64,000 bases of DNA from Arenicola marina (GCA_964019135.1 OZ025253.1:33220548-33284547); one strand, 5' to 3'; counted from the stretch's first letter, positions 47,131-61,850 are shown. The notes: a model not told the origin generated them from the sequence alone. Program-made: numbers and translations.

Positions 47131-49375
47131 GCTCAACGATAACTATGTATTCACAATTCTTGTACTTCCACGTTGTGTGCTTGCGGACTAGCAACTTGCA
47201 AGGTCAATACGTTTATTCTGCTTCATGTCTGGCCAATGCCCCACTGACTGGTGTTTCATTTGTTTGTCCCATGTTAGACCAACGCATTTATGGCCGTGTT
47301 CAAAAAAGTGCCGGAATAGAAATAAATTTCCCCTCGGTTAGTAAATTGTGAGGCCTTCTTGGAATGGCTAAGGCAAAAATGGACGCCACTCCGCGTGGAA
47401 GCTTCAACTAGTTGCGTCTGGTTCGGTTCGAATTTATTTTGGGTTAAAACATATCCGCGGCATCTGATAAAACGTCAACGGTCATCCAATTTCGCCATGA
47501 TATATGACTTCGTATTAAATCGAAAACGCTACGCACGTCAAATTGTCCGTCTTTAACGGACATGAAAAAAAGATACACGGAACAAAAATTAGAACCAATA
47601 TCTTGGCATCACTCACCATTCTCTTCCATATCTGTGGCAATTTAATTACATTGTTTTTATCTAATTTCGCCTGGCATTGAAATTGCCAAATATATGTATT
47701 ATTTCAATTGCTCTCAAGCAGTTGGAAGGACTTTCGTCTGGTTCACCCTACAGGATTCAATACTGTAGTTTTTGACTATTGTCAATTATTGAGATTGGAA
47801 GCTGCCATGGGCATAATTGTCTTGTCACTCACTTGAATTACACAGCCCATACGTAATATATACAAATGTATTGACTTAACATAGTGTCTGGTTTAAAATA
47901 AAATTGGCCAACAACTTGGCCAGAGCGAGAACCTAGCTATTGAAGCCTCGGTTTGGGTCTCGGAGATATCACGTCATATATTGGAATCCCCCGGAGTGTC
48001 TACCATGGCTGAGAGTTATATGTGCTATCCGAGCTAAGAATCGTCCTTAACTATACATCGTAAGACCTAAAGTGTGATACTTGCATTTGATCGGCTCATA
48101 TTATCAGCATGATAACTAATATTTGTATGGATACTTGTAGAAGGAAGAAACGATAACGTCCAAAAGCGTTCAATGACAATGAGCGCTGAGTGTAACCGGT
48201 TGCCCAACGAAAAACACAGTTTAGTTTACGAGCGATACGTGTCGAATGACATCAGTTTTCAGTGACACCGTAACACTACCCTGCTTGCATCGTTGACGAT
48301 GATCATGCCAGTTAATTCGCCTAAAACGCAGCCGACTTCAAAGACTCATCAGACACGGCATGAGCACTCCGCAGCCCCCTCCGCGTCTCCAACCCCCAGA
48401 GCGTTACTATGGCGAAGAAAAATCTTTTGGCCGTAACTCGTTGGAGGGTAACTGCTTAATTTCCCGCCGATATTAACCTCCGGTATTAGGAAACTGGTGG
48501 CGGGCGTCACATCCGGTCCGAACTGAACGCATAGCAACTGTTCCCTGCTAGGCTGGGACCTTGATTAAGGCGGAGGTGATTTCCTTCCTGGAGGCCAGGG
48601 CGCCAGGCGCACCCAATCAGAGATTGGCTTCAGCTCACGTGACCAACCGCAATATCCGGTGTGATATTGACAATATAATTCCTGTTGGTATCTGGGGCAG
48701 ACGGCTCGGGAACAGATATTACGATCCAGGTTAAATATGCCGCAGTGTGGCCGTCTGTTTGTCTTTTTGAATATTCTGGAACTAGTCTTGAAGGAGAGAG
48801 CTTGCAAATAATGGCAGTCCCCGTTCTCCCGATAGGTTGACATTTGTATCTTGGAGATCTCCCTTCTTCAACGGGACGAGATATCAATGATAGAACCAAG
48901 CCCAAGTGCATGGCTCATTTATTTTGCGGAATGCATATAGACTTTCACAGTAAATGTTGGTAACTTAGGATCGTTGCCAGGGCTAAGACCGTAGGATCGC
49001 TGTCACAAGGGGCTAACAAATTAACCGGCCAAACGATATTTATTATTATCAAACAGAAACAAACATAATAATACCGGATAAAGAATAGTATATGTTAAGC
49101 AGCAGCAATATTTATATCATATATTATATGCTGAAACGTGTCCCCAACAGTTTCATCCTCTGTAACTATCACCAGGCGGTCGCTAGGCGCATGGCTCGGG
49201 AGCCGGCTGTCTCCATAATCTTCATGCTGTGGGAGAAAAACGCAAGAATATACCAATAATACGAAAGACGTGTGACGAAAGGGCACAGAAAGCCAACATA
49301 ATATTTCATCTTCTGTCCCGGTCTGCAGTTTTATACTTCCGTTTCTCCTTCTTCCTGTTTTTCACTTCTCGCACC

Positions 49376-49487
49376 ATGCAAACCACTTTCAGTTCGCGGG
49401 AGCCAAGATTAAACGAAAACACAGTGAAAAAACATGAAATATCTCCATCAACTCCCGACGAGGAGGGTCTGAAACTCAAGAATGTCT
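49376..49487 (+). CDS. Exon-like block, copy 2 (unknown protein)
   Basis: Same 112-nt block as copy 1 with donor TCT|GTAAGA. Differences from copy 1 include Pro3 to Thr, Ile5 to Ser and Leu to Pro, which is not a pattern of strong constraint. Confidence 0.2.
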
Positions 49488-52487
49488 GTAAGAACAAAGT
49501 GATCGATGGGTGTGCGTTTTATTTTTTCCCTTTATTTTCCCACGTCTTGAAAATATGACTGAAGTAATCCATTATAATAATCATATTGATCGTTCGCGTG
49601 CCAAAGCCCAGACCCTGGATACGAAACCCTTTTCGAGTTTTATCCCGGGACGGTTTGGAGTTTTTCCTCCCGTTCGTGACAGACGCCTGTTTGTCTGCGG
49701 GTCAGTTGGCCAGGCCACAAATTGTCCCCCCCATGTCCGCTCTGACGGATAAAAGGGGTTCGATGAAAGCCATTCCGTTCTCTGTCATGTTAGTGTGACA
49801 AAACGCTGGAGGACATGAGCTGTGTCGGTGGCAGTCCCATTCATTAGTGACACGTTTATCCACCAGATGGAACCACGGTCGTCTGGGAGACCAGTCAGCT
49901 ACACACTGCGCATGAACAACACCCCCTGGAACCCCCCAAAAATACATGTTCTTGCTATGATACCTTCATATAAGAATAAGCATAAAAGACCGACCGGTTG
50001 CAGAAAGCACATTACGGTAAAGGATTTCATATCCGAATTAATAACTCCGATCAGCTATGTGCCATATTATAACAAAGCAGCTATATATAGGCATATATGG
50101 AATATCTAAGGAGAGAATGTGTAAATCAATAGTGTGACAGCCAATGGGATGATTACATCCATCTGATGTCCAATAACGGATGCTCGCTTCTTTGCATTTC
50201 ATTGTTAAATTCCGTAAATCATTGCAACATGTTGTCGTCTGTTGGCCGCGCTATTCAAAGTCACCCAGGCGATGAGGGCAGAGTGGTTATGTTGTGACAC
50301 GTGAGTAATTACTTCACCAGACAACAACATTGTTTATTGTCTTTCTGCACGTAGAATTAAGTTTATTTAAAAACAATTGTTATTACGGGATTCGATCGTT
50401 AACTATGGTTGAATTATATGGGTCTGGAGGGGGGGGGGGGGGTCCTGTGTCTAGTGCCGATTTTTTAAAATTCTCAGTTTCGGATTCTCAGTGTTGAAGG
50501 TTTAATGTCAATTTTTCGCAAATGCCACAATCTGTGTCGATGTCGCTTTTTCAGATACTCCGTTTTGGAATGTAGAGTCAATGTCGAATGTTGCTGTTTC
50601 AGATACTCCGTTTCGGAATTTGGGGCTCGATGTCACATCTCGTATGTTTCAAATATGCCTGTGTCCCGTGTAGCAATTTACCTCTTCTAGACCCCTAATT
50701 ATGTGAAGGTGAAATGGAACAGTGAAACGCAAAACAATGTGACGTATGCTAGGCGATTGCGGAGGTAAAAAAGAAGCTAAAATACAGTAGAGCACAATGA
50801 TGGAGACACAAGCAAATCTGATAATGGCGGCGTCCACACTGGGCGATTCATTGGTCGGCTTGCACGTCCTGCCGAACTGTAATTCAAAGTCGGTGTGCTC
50901 CAGCGCTCATGCAGAACCCAGCGTTCCCTTATCCAGCAAGACATAACACGCGTTGTTGTCTGCGGCCAGGAACTGTTTTGCAATTATGGCCGCATTATCG
51001 CCACGTTTTAAGTCGTTATGATGGAATTATCAAAACTTCCGATTCACTCCGCCAAGGACCGCACAACTGAGCGTCGCCTAGCGACTGGGAACCTGGCCCC
51101 CCGGATGGCTCGATAGATGAACATGAATGGCGACTATATAGATGCTCTAATCTACCAGTGCAGTCATGTGTTTTTAGGCACATTTGTGGCATATTACGTT
51201 ATAGGGCTAAATTGTAACCTCGCGAGGCAATGGAATGAAGGAGACAGTCGCCAGGGTTTAAACCCATTGCCTGTTATGTGCAACTCAGATCTCTTATCAA
51301 CTCAGTTACAGAAGCTCGATCCTCTGTTTTGTAAGGATAGGGACTGCAGTTAGAACTGAGTATTAAATAACACGTCATGCGGCTAAACGTATTAAATGAC
51401 ACATTATCAGACTAAACGTCTAAAATAATACATCATCAGACTAAAAATAATACCTGATACTAAAATTACATTGCATAATAATAAATGTATTAAATAATAC
51501 ATGACACGAAAAGTATTAAAAAATAGTTAATATTAAGAATATTAAATAGTTCGTGATAAACTAAAAATTTTGAAGAGCATCCATTTGACATTTTAATGTA
51601 AATTTGCCATTAGATATATTTTTGCTGGACTGCATATAGCAGCGCAAAGTTAACAGACCAAATCTAGCTCGAGCGAAAGATCATATTGCTTCGGCTTTTG
51701 TCGCAAGTTTGGTTTTAGTCGAATGTCGTCGCTTGAATGTAACATGCGTTTTTTAAAGTGATGTCTTCGCCATTATGCACTGACCATCCACCGCCGAGCT
51801 GTCTCTGGTTTCACATACCGCGGACTGATTGATGTTCACTCGGATACGGCCGGAAGTCAGGTACGTACATGACCTTTATAATATCGACCTAACGGGCAAG
51901 CGAATAATGACACGCCTCGGTGGAACGAAATCCGCCATTGGCGCTGGCGGCAGACGACATTTCAGGGAGCGTCGCCATCTAGACATCTGTCATCGCGCGT
52001 GGAGGGCGAACGCTACACGATATGATGGATGAGGGCAATATTACGATTTGTTGTCTCAAGGTCGGCGGGCTGGCGTATTTTCGCAGGAACTGGGAATGGA
52101 AATCCAGAGTCAATGAATGCGCTGCACGTATGTTACCACGGACCAGGTGGTAAATGTGGGGTGGCAGCGTAGGTTAAAAGGAGTCTGTAATTTTGTTGTG
52201 CTAACATCCAACAATAAGATCATTTGCCGTCATTGAGAGCGCCACAGGCTCGGTCTCTGCTTGAGAATCCGCATTTGCAGTGATATCGTGAATCCGTACT
52301 TTAGTGGTATCATAATTTGAGGCAGTGGAGTGTCTTTGATTAGTTTTGGCAAAAGTTGGGCAGTTTATTGGCACTTAATGGGTGAAACTCTCTGGGCTAT
52401 TTTAGACAAGTGAAATGTCAAACATGACAAAAAAGAACCCCGGGAGCGTACGTCATCCCGACGCCGATGAGGTCAATGTCTGGATAG

Positions 52488-52670
52488 GTCAGCGAGTGAT
52501 AGCGATGGCGGGTCAAAATATGGGTTGAGGGTCACTGGGATGGCGGGTCAAAGGGGATGGCCGTTCAAGGGGACGGAGCGTCAAGGGGTGGAGGGTCAAG
52601 GGTGGTGGAGGGTCAAGGGGGATGGTGAGTCAAAGGGATGTAGGTCAAGGGGGATGGAGAGCCACCGCTC
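52488..52670 (+). repeat. GGTCA-rich degenerate repeat, copy 2
   Basis: About a dozen GGTCA/GTTCA/GCGTCA-type words are each followed by A1-3 and a G run (GGGTCAAAGGGGATGG, GAGGGTCAAGGGTGG). It reads as a degenerate ~14-bp minisatellite. The same block is in copy 3. GGTCA is the core of nuclear-receptor half-sites, but simple repeat expansion explains it equally well. Confidence 0.6.
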
Positions 52671-53864
52671 AACAGTCAAAGGAATTGCAGTCAAAGGTCA
52701 TGCCATAGCAAACAAATGTTGCCATGGGACCACATTCATCGAAGACCAAATTCGAACGTCAGATTTGCGCACTTCGAATGGCAATCTGGACCAGGAACGT
52801 AGCGAAATTTGCGGGAAAACTACATAAGGCTGTTCGAAACATGGTCGGTTGATCGGCATCAGGGCCTGCCGCTTTCCAGCTGAGCTTGGGAGGCCTTCAC
52901 ACCGTCCATGCGCGAGGATGAATCACAGCGCTGAGGACGGCGCGATGAGGGCATGACCCTCGGGCAGGATGCCCCAGGAGCGCGATCCCATCAAGAGTGA
53001 TCAAAGGAAAGCCAGGCCGCTACCCAGGGGCAATTACACAGACGTCGACCATCATGTCCATTCAGAGCAAACAAATTTCGGGTCCATGCAAAAATGCGTT
53101 CCAAAGAAAAAAACCTACGGTAGGCTATCATTTGCCTATTCGTCAATTAACGCTGTTTTTGAGCTCCAAAGATTTAGCTCCATATGAATATAAATGATTC
53201 AAACGCTTGTTCAAGCCAAAGATAAATTACATCATTATTTACACAATATTTTCAATCGCTATTTCCCTGACAGATCCTCCTGCGTTATAAAGTTAAAAAA
53301 GTAACATATGTCTCATACAGAAAGTTGAATAAAATGTGCCTCATATAAAATGTTAGCCGATACTTCACTTGATACTTCGCTTTAAAATCCTCGATATTCG
53401 GACAGGCGCCATGATAGTTAACGGACTACTACCTATTACGGTGTGCAACTTACTCCAGGCCCGGGTCCGTGCCATATACAGATAATCCCATCTCACTGCA
53501 ACGCTTTCCAGGAAAGAAACAAAGACAGAAGGGCAATTTCACTTATTATCTCGTTAAAAAGAACTTCCGTCTAGCTGCGGATACGATTATATATATTTTG
53601 TATTTATTATTTAATTTATTTATTTAATGTACAAAGGTAGCATTGTTACCTGGCATGCTTGATCCACACAATTATTGACTGACTTGGGACCCGCCTAACA
53701 ATTCTTTCGCGACAAATATTGATCAGCATTCAAACCGGAGCCGGTTTTCACCCTGGGGCTGATGTTTACTCCGGAGCATTCCCAGAAGTCCGTTCTGCAA
53801 ATGGCGGGCGCAATGGGCGGTGAAGGCTGGCCGTGAAGACGTGAGAAGTCATGACCGCTGCGTC

Positions 53865-53872
53865 TGACGTCA
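53865..53872. promoter_or_regulatory. CRE-like palindrome TGACGTCA, copy 2
   Basis: A perfect cAMP-response-element octamer lies in a GC-richer stretch (53750-53890). The same octamer is at 63032-63039 in copy 3. There is no gene start nearby that I can name. Confidence 0.3.
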
Positions 53873-55978
53873 GTCGCCTGAGGGCATTAACATTTGTTTT
53901 TGCCCGCCTTTATTTTCTGATACCGCGTTTTGCAGAGACAAATCAGCTTGAATGTGTGTTTTGACCAAATCGTTTAGTGTGATAGGGATCATAAACGTGT
54001 TCTTATCGGTTATTGTGTGGCCTCTACATCATTCGAATAATGTGTCATTTGTTTACCATCGACGACAACTATATTGCTCCGCTGTGACAGACAAGTTAAC
54101 TCGAATGTAACTTTTTAGCCCATCCTTCAGTGTGGAAAGTACATTAGAAGTTATTGAGTGATAATTTGCCTCGTTATCCTTGGTGTTATGTATTTGTACG
54201 ATCATGTTCTTTCACTGTTGTATAGTGGGGTGAAGGGCCATCATTATGTACTTCATACTATAGTTTTCTTGCGTTGCCGGCGGCTCCTGCGGTTGCCAAA
54301 CCTTAATTAATCCGTTGTGAATTTGTTGTGGTTGCGACTCTTGCAGTGCACCATCGCTGTTTATCACCACCACTGGCCTATTCGGCGGACGGCAGAACCG
54401 GCTGTGATACTAAATGCAAAACAAATCGAAATATTGCGTTTGGAGTAAACCGCGGTATCTTTGTTTTACCTGTTTGTTATGTTTTACATTTTAAAGTTCA
54501 AATGTCCATATTTTCACCGGCAAACTGTTGAAATGTCTTAGCTCCTTGTGTATTAGACCACACATATTGCATGCAATATATTGCACACGTTGTTAATTAA
54601 ACCCCTACTTTTTGCAAACCAGATGCTTGTCGTGTGCCAAAGTGAGGTTTTCTTGTGTATCACGCCATTAAAATCTGGACATCCCTGCAGTGTTTTGTCT
54701 TTCAACAGTAGCATCTATTTTATACATAATTACCATTTACACAGTTAGACAATGTGTCTACGTGGTCCTTGAAAGAAATAAGATAATGCAGGTAGAAATT
54801 GGCTGCATGAGCAGCTTTAATCTGATCAATACCGTATACGCACGTGCTGGACCTTAATATAGGCAGTTAGATAGAAATTTATTTCACGAAGGTCACTAGC
54901 AAGTTATATTACACAAGCATAACACCTCACAGTACAAACATAGCACCTCGCTCAGCCAAATTTGTCTGATTGTTGAATTCAAATTGGATAAATTTATCCC
55001 AGAAAGGGGGGGGGGGCGGTACGTGTCCCCCCTTTCATACCCTAATGTATATCTGGATGTACCCCGTATAAGTGTGTCCACGTTAGGAACGTGTGGTCCT
55101 CTGAAACGACGATGTTATTTGACCGGCAAAAAGTCGTGTCCAGAAATTTAGGGGCGAGGGTTATAACGGGAGCTCTTTCTTGCTGCCGATAGGCTGAAAT
55201 CACCCACGCGACGCTATGTTCATAAGTAAGAATAAGATCAGTTATTTTCGCATTGACGATTGCTTGAAAGTCATTGGATGTTGAGTTACGAGACCGCGAT
55301 GCGTCAACTTTGGCTGAAAATGTGTCAAGGCCACGACCGTCTTTCCTCCTGCGATGGGGCCATAGTTTTCTCGTGTCTGGGTATTGGTGTCTTCAAAAAA
55401 ACGTTCATATAAAGGTTACGGGGATATGATGTAATCATTCTTATTTCGCATGTGCAACGATCATGGAATCTAGGCATTACGTAAGCCGACACTTTAGTAG
55501 TACCTATTTGTTGCCTACCGGAAGCTGTGTTGAGGGTTTATATATTCACTGCAGAAACTGCAAATTAGTCGTGGGAGGGCCGACGGACTGATACCAATCG
55601 AACATGTGTGTTTATCGGCTTGAATTGACCTATTCAACGATACACATGTGCAGGGTATTCTGTTGTGGAGTTCTATTTAAACACGTGCACCGCTTGTTAT
55701 TTATTTTGTACATGTTTTTATGGTTTTTCAATTAGAACCACGACCGCTCTACCATTAAACCTCCCAATCGGCTCGAGATGACCTACGAAGATTATATTGT
55801 GCATCTCAGATCAGCCAACCAACCCAGCCAGTGTACAACTCGAATGGATCAATCGCAAATTCTCGTTTTTTTTAAGGTATGAACTACAAAAGGGTTTGCT
55901 ATACACAGGTTATTTTTTTTTGAAAGCAGTTATGACCGTCGCCCTGCGACCGCGGTGCATCTAGTGCTCCTGCGTGTG

Positions 55979-56404
55979 TATAAATTACCGCTCGCCTCGG
56001 TGTGCAGTGCTTCACAGCTCCGGTGATGTTAACGTAGGGCGCGGGGATTCCCCAGTAATTTTGACCTCGACGTTGGTAAGTTTGACATTGAACGCACGTG
56101 GTCTGCCGTTACGCTAGATGCAACTGTGGGAAAGATATAGTAACTAGAAAAGGAAAAGATACATTTTAGTTGCGCAACCAGGTATGCAAGGAGTTGTTTA
56201 AGTAGCTCGCTCGTATGTTTATAACATATTTTCGTTTCTTCCTTTCTTCATAGTGAACAAATGAAGTGTCTTGTTCCTTGAAATAATATGCATATATATC
56301 TATATATGTATTGAGAGTGAGAATGAAGAGAGTGGGAGAGTTAGTACCCTTCATGCGTCACAGGTGCTTGCTGCGTAACGTAGTTTCTAAGTGGTGTGAA
56401 TAAA
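55979..56404 (+). promoter_or_regulatory. TATA-like box to AATAAA, candidate short transcript, copy 3
   Basis: TATAAATT at 55979-55986, donor-like GTTG|GTAAGT at 56076, and AATAAA at 56399-56404. The layout is the same as in copy 2. Confidence 0.3.
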
Positions 56405-58553
56405 GCTCAACGATAACTATGTATTCACAATTCTTGTACTTCCACGTTGTTCCCTTGCGGACTAGCAACTTGCAAGGTCAATACGTTTATTCTGCGTCAT
56501 GTCTGGCCAATGCCTCACTGACAGCGGGTGTTTCATTTGTTTGCCCCATTTTAGACCAGCGCATTTATGGCCGTGTTCAGGAAAGTGCCGGAATAGAAAT
56601 AAATTTCCCCTCGGTTGGTAAATTGTGAGACCTTCTTGCAATCACTCAGGAGAAAGTGGACACCACCCCCGTGGGAGCTTCAACTAGTTGCGTCCGGTTC
56701 GGTTTGAATTGATGTTGGGTTAAAACCTATCCGCGTCATCTTATATAACGTCAACGGTCATCCAAGTTCGCCATGATATAGGACTTCGTGTATCAAAAAA
56801 TTGTGTTAAATCGAAAACGCTATGGCCACCAAATTGTCTTCCACAGACACCGTTTGTCCGATAGAACCAATATCTTGGCATCACTCACCATTCTCTTCTA
56901 TATCTGTGGCAACTTAATTAAATTTGTTTTATCTAATTTCGCCTGGGCATTGAAATTGCCAAATATACGTATTATTTTAAGCGTTCTGAAGCAGTTGGAA
57001 GGCATTCCGCATGGTCCACACTACAAGATTCAATACTGTAGTTTTTGACTATAGTCAATTATTGAGATTGGAAGCTGCCATGGGCATAATTGCCTTGTCA
57101 CTCACTTGAATTACACGGCCGATACGTAATATATACAAATGTATTGACTTAACAGAGTGTCCGGTTTAAATTAAAATGGGCCAACAACTTGGTTTGGGTC
57201 TCGGTGATATCACGTCATATATTGGAATCCCCCGGAAGTGTCTTGCATTTGATCGGCTCATATTATCAGCATGATAACTAATATTTGTATGGATACTTGT
57301 ACAAGGAAGAAACGATAACGTCCAAAAGCGTTCAGTGACAATGAGCGCTGAGTGTAACCGGTTGCCCAACGAAAAACACAGTTTAGTTTACGAGCGATAC
57401 GTGTCGAATGACATCAGTTTTCAGTGACACCGTAACACTACCCTGCTTGCATCTTTCACGGTGATCATGCCAGATAATTCGCCTAAAACGCAGCCGACTT
57501 CAAAGACTCATCAGACACGGCATGAGCACCCCGCAGCCTCCTCCGCGTCTCCAACCCCCAGAGCGTTACTATGGCGAAGAAAAATCTTTTGACCGTAACT
57601 CGTTGGAGGGTAACTGCTTAATTTCCCGCCGATATTAACCTCCGGTATTAGGAAACTGGTGGCGGGCGTCACATCCGGTCCGAACTGAACGCATAGCAAC
57701 TGTTCCCTGCTAGGCTGGGACCTTGATTAAGGCGGAGGTGATTTCCTTCCTGGAGGCCAGGGCGCCCGGCGTCTCGCGCGACAGGCGCAGCCAATCAGAG
57801 ATTGGCTTCAGCTCACGTGACCAACCGCAATATCCGGTGTGATATTGACAATATAATTCCTGTTGGTATCTGGGGCAGACGGCTCGGGAACAATTATTAC
57901 GATCCAGGTTAAATATGCCGCAGTGTGGCCGTCTGTTTGTCTTTTTGAATATTCTGGAACTAGTCTTGAAGGAGAGAGCTTGCAAATAATGGCAGTCTCC
58001 GTTCTCCCGATAGGTTGACATTTGTATCTTAGAGATCTCCCTTCTTCAACGGGACGAGATATCAATGATAGAACCAAGCCCAAGTGCATGGCTCATTTAT
58101 TTTGCGGAATGCATATAGACTTTCACAGTAAATGTTGGTAACTTAGGATCGTTGCCAGGGCTAAGACCGTAGGATCGCTGTCACAAGGGGCTAACAAATT
58201 AATCGGCCAAACGATATTTATTATTATCAAAAAGAAACAAACATAATAATACCGGATAAAGAATAATATAAGTTAAGCAGCAGCAATATCTATATCATAT
58301 ATCATATGCTGAAACGTGTCCCCAACAGTTTCATCCTCTGTAACTATCACCAGGCGGTCGCTAGGCGCATGGCTCGGGAGCCGGCTGTCTCCATAATCTT
58401 CCTGCTTTGGGAGAAAAACGCAAGAATATACCAATAACACGAAAGACGTGTGACGAAAGGGCACAGAAAGCCAACATAATATTTCATCTTCTGTCCCGGT
58501 CTGCAGTTTTATACTTCCGTTTCTCCTTCTTCATGTTTTTCACTGCTCGCACC

Positions 58554-58665
58554 ATGCAACCCACTTTCATTTCGCGGGAGCCAAGATTAAACGAAAACAC
58601 AGTGAAAAAACATGAAATATCTCCATCAACTCCCGACGAGGAGGGTCTGAAACTCAAGAATGTCT
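58554..58665 (+). CDS. Exon-like block, copy 3 (unknown protein)
   Basis: Same 112-nt block with donor TCT|GTAAGA. Its reading frame is open upstream as well (to 58407), as in the other copies. Confidence 0.2.
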
Positions 58666-61664
58666 GTAAGAACAAAATGATCGATGGGTGTGCGTTTTAT
58701 TTTTTCCCTTTATTTTCCCACGTCTTGAAAATATGACTGAAGTAATCCATTATAATAATCATATTGATCGTTCGCGTGCCAAAGCCCAGACCCTGGATAC
58801 GAAGCCCTTTTCGAGTTTTATCCCGGGACGGTTTGGAGTTTTTCCTCCCGTTCGTGACAGACGCCTGTTTGTCTGCGGGTCAGTTGGCCAGGCCACAAAT
58901 TGTCCCCCCCCATGTCCGCTCTGACGGATAAAAGGGGTTCGATGAAAGCCATTCCGTTCTCTGTCATGTTAGTGTGACAAAACGCTGGGGGACATGAGCT
59001 GTGTCCGTGGCAGTCCCATTCATTAGTGACACGTTTATCCACCAGATGGAACTACGGTCGTCTGGGAGACCAGTCAGCTACACACCGGGCATGAACAACA
59101 CCCCCTGGAACCCCCAAAAAATTACCTGTTCTTGCTATGATACCTTCATATAAGAATAAGCATAAAAGACCGACCGGTTGCAGAAAGCACATTACGGTAA
59201 AGGATTTCATATCCGAATTAATAACTCCGATCAGCTATGTGCCATATTATAACAAAGCAGCTATATATAGGCATATATGGAATATCTAAGGAGAGAATGT
59301 GTAAATCAATAGTGTGACAGCCAATGGGATGATTACATCCATCTGATGTCCAATAACGGATGCTCGCTTCTTTGCATTTCATTGTTAAATTCCGTAGATC
59401 ATTGCAACATGTTGTCGTCTGTTGGCCGCGCTATTCAAAGTCACCCAGGCGATGAGGGCAGAGTGGTTATGTTGTGACACGTGAGTAATTACTTCACCAG
59501 ACAACAACATTGTTTATTGTCTTTCTGCACGTAGAATTAAGTTTATTTAAAAACAATTGTTATTACGGGATTCGATCGTTAACTATGGTTGGATTATATG
59601 GGTCTGGAGGGGGGGGGGGGGGGGGTCCAGTGTCTAGTGTCGATTTTTTAAAATTCTCAGTTTCGGATTCTCAGTGTTAAAAGTTTAACGTCGATTTTTC
59701 GCAAATGCCACAATCTGTGTCGATGTCGCTTTTTCAGATACTCTGTTTTGGAATGTAGAGTCAATGTCGAATGTTGCTGTTTCAGATACTCCGTTTCGGA
59801 ATTTGGGGCTCGATGTCACATCTCGTTTGTTTCAAATATGCCTGTGTCCCGTGTCGCAATTTACCTCTTCTAGACCCCTAATTATGTGAAGGTGAAATGG
59901 AACAGTGAAACGCAAAACAATGTGACGTATGCTAGGCGATTGCGGAGGTAAAAAAGAAGCTAAAATACAGTAAAGCACAATGATGGAGACACAAGCAAAT
60001 CTGATAATGGCGGCGTCCACACTGGGCGATTCATTGGTCGGCTTACACGTCCTGCCGAACTGTAATTTAAAGTCGGTGTGCTCCAGCGCTCATGCAGAAC
60101 CCAGCGTTCCCTTACCCAGCAAGACATAACGCGCGTTGTTGTCTGCGGCCAGGAACTGTTTTGCAATTATGGCCGCATTATCGCCACGTTTTAAGTCGTT
60201 ATGATGGAATTATCAAAACTTCCGATTCACTCCGCCAAGGACCGCACAACTGAGCGTCGCCTAGCGACTGGGAACCTGGCCCCCCGGATGGCTCGATAGA
60301 TGAACATGAATGGCGACTATATAGATGCTCCAATCTACCAGTGCAGTCATGTGTTTTTAGGCACATTTGTGGCATATTACGTTATAGGGCTAAATTGTAA
60401 CCTAGCGAGGCAATGGAATGAAGGAGACAGTCGCCAGGGTTTAAACCCATTGCCTGTTATGTGCAACTCAGATATCTTATCAACTCAGTTACAGAAGCTC
60501 GATCCTCTGTTTTGTAAGGATAGGGACTGCAGTTAGAACTGAGTATTAAATAACACGTCATGCGGCTAAACGTATTAAATGACACATTATCAGACTAAAC
60601 GTCTAAAATAATACATCATCAGACTAAAAATAATACCTGATACTAAAATTACATTGCATAACAATAAATGTATTAAACAATACATGACACGAAAAGTATT
60701 AAAAAATAGTTAATATTAAGAATATTAAATAGTTCGTGATAAACTAAAAATTTTGAAGAGCACCATTTGACATTTTAATGTAAATTTGCCATTAGATATA
60801 TTTTTGCTGGACTGCATATAGCAGCGCAAAGTTAACAGACCAAATCTAGCTCGAGCGAAAGATCATATTGCTTCGGCTTTTGTCGCAAGTTTGGTTTTAG
60901 TCGAATGTCGTCGCTTGAATGTAACATGCGTTTTTTAAAGTGATGTCTTCACCATTATGCACTGACCATCCACCGCCGAGCTGTCTCTGGTTTCACATAC
61001 CGCGGACTGATTGATGTTCACTCGGGATACGGCCGGAAGTCAGGTACGTACATGACCTTTATAATATCGACCTAACGGGCAAGCGAATAATGTCACGCCT
61101 CGGTGGAACGAAATTCGCCATTGGCGCTGGCGGCAGACGACATTTCACGGAGCGTCGCCATCTAGACATCTGTCATCGCGCGTGGAGGGCGAACGCTACA
61201 CGATATGATGGATGAGGGCAATATTACGATTTGTTGTCTCAAGGTCGGCGGGCTGCCGTATTTTCGCAGGAACTGGGAATGGAAATCCAGAGTCAATGAA
61301 CGCGCTGCACGTATGTTACCACGGACCAGGTGGTAAATGTGGGGTGGCAGCGTAGGTTAAAAGGAGTCTGTAATTTTGTTGTGCTAACATCCAACAATAA
61401 GATCATTTGCCGTCATTGAGAGCGCCACAGGCTCGGTCTCTGCTTGAGAATCCGCATTTGCAGTGATATCGTGAATCCTTACTTTAGTGGTATCATAATT
61501 TGAGGCAGTGGAGTGTCTTTGATTTGTTTTGGCAAAAGTTGGGCAGTTTATTGGCACTTAATGGGTGAAACTCTCTGGGCTATTTTAGACAAGTGAAATG
61601 TCAAACATGACAAAAAAGAACCCCGGGAGCGTACGTCATCCCGACGCCGATGAGGTCAATGTCT

Positions 61665-61850
61665 GGATAGGTCAGCGGGTGATAGCGATGGCGGGTCAAA
61701 ATATGGGTTGAGGGTCACTGGGATGGCGGGTCAAAGGGGATGGCCGTTCAAGGGGACGGAGCGTCAAGGGGTGGAGGGTCAAGGGTGGTGGAGGGTCAAG
61801 GGGGATGGTGAGTCAAAGGGATGTAGGTCAAGGGGGATGGAGAGCCACCG
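61665..61850 (+). repeat. GGTCA-rich degenerate repeat, copy 3
   Basis: Copy 3 counterpart of 52488-52670, almost identical. The equivalent region falls inside the deletion of copy 1. Confidence 0.6.

Larger units (their letters stand above)
45137..54757. repeat. Segmental tandem repeat, copy 2 (complete, 9.62 kb)
   Basis: It runs from CTACGTGGTTCTCG to the next CTACGTGG at 54758. It contains a SINE-like element at 46190-46432, the TATA/AATAAA pair, the exon-like block at 49376-49487, G tracts near 50430 and the GGTCA-rich stretch at 52488-52670. No recognisable protein family was found. Open frames up to about 109 codons exist but vary freely between copies. Confidence 0.93.

Noticed and set aside
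51117..51353. 78-codon frame repeated at 60300-60536
   Set aside because: Copies 2 and 3 are so similar overall that shared openness is uninformative; copy 1 lacks most of it.
42657..58021. Conserved cysteine-containing minus-strand frame in the duplicated units (42657-42974, 48565-48843, 57710-58021)
   Set aside because: Most differences between copies change amino acids, and copy 2 is truncated by a small deletion that shifts frame. There is no sign of constraint and no recognised domain.
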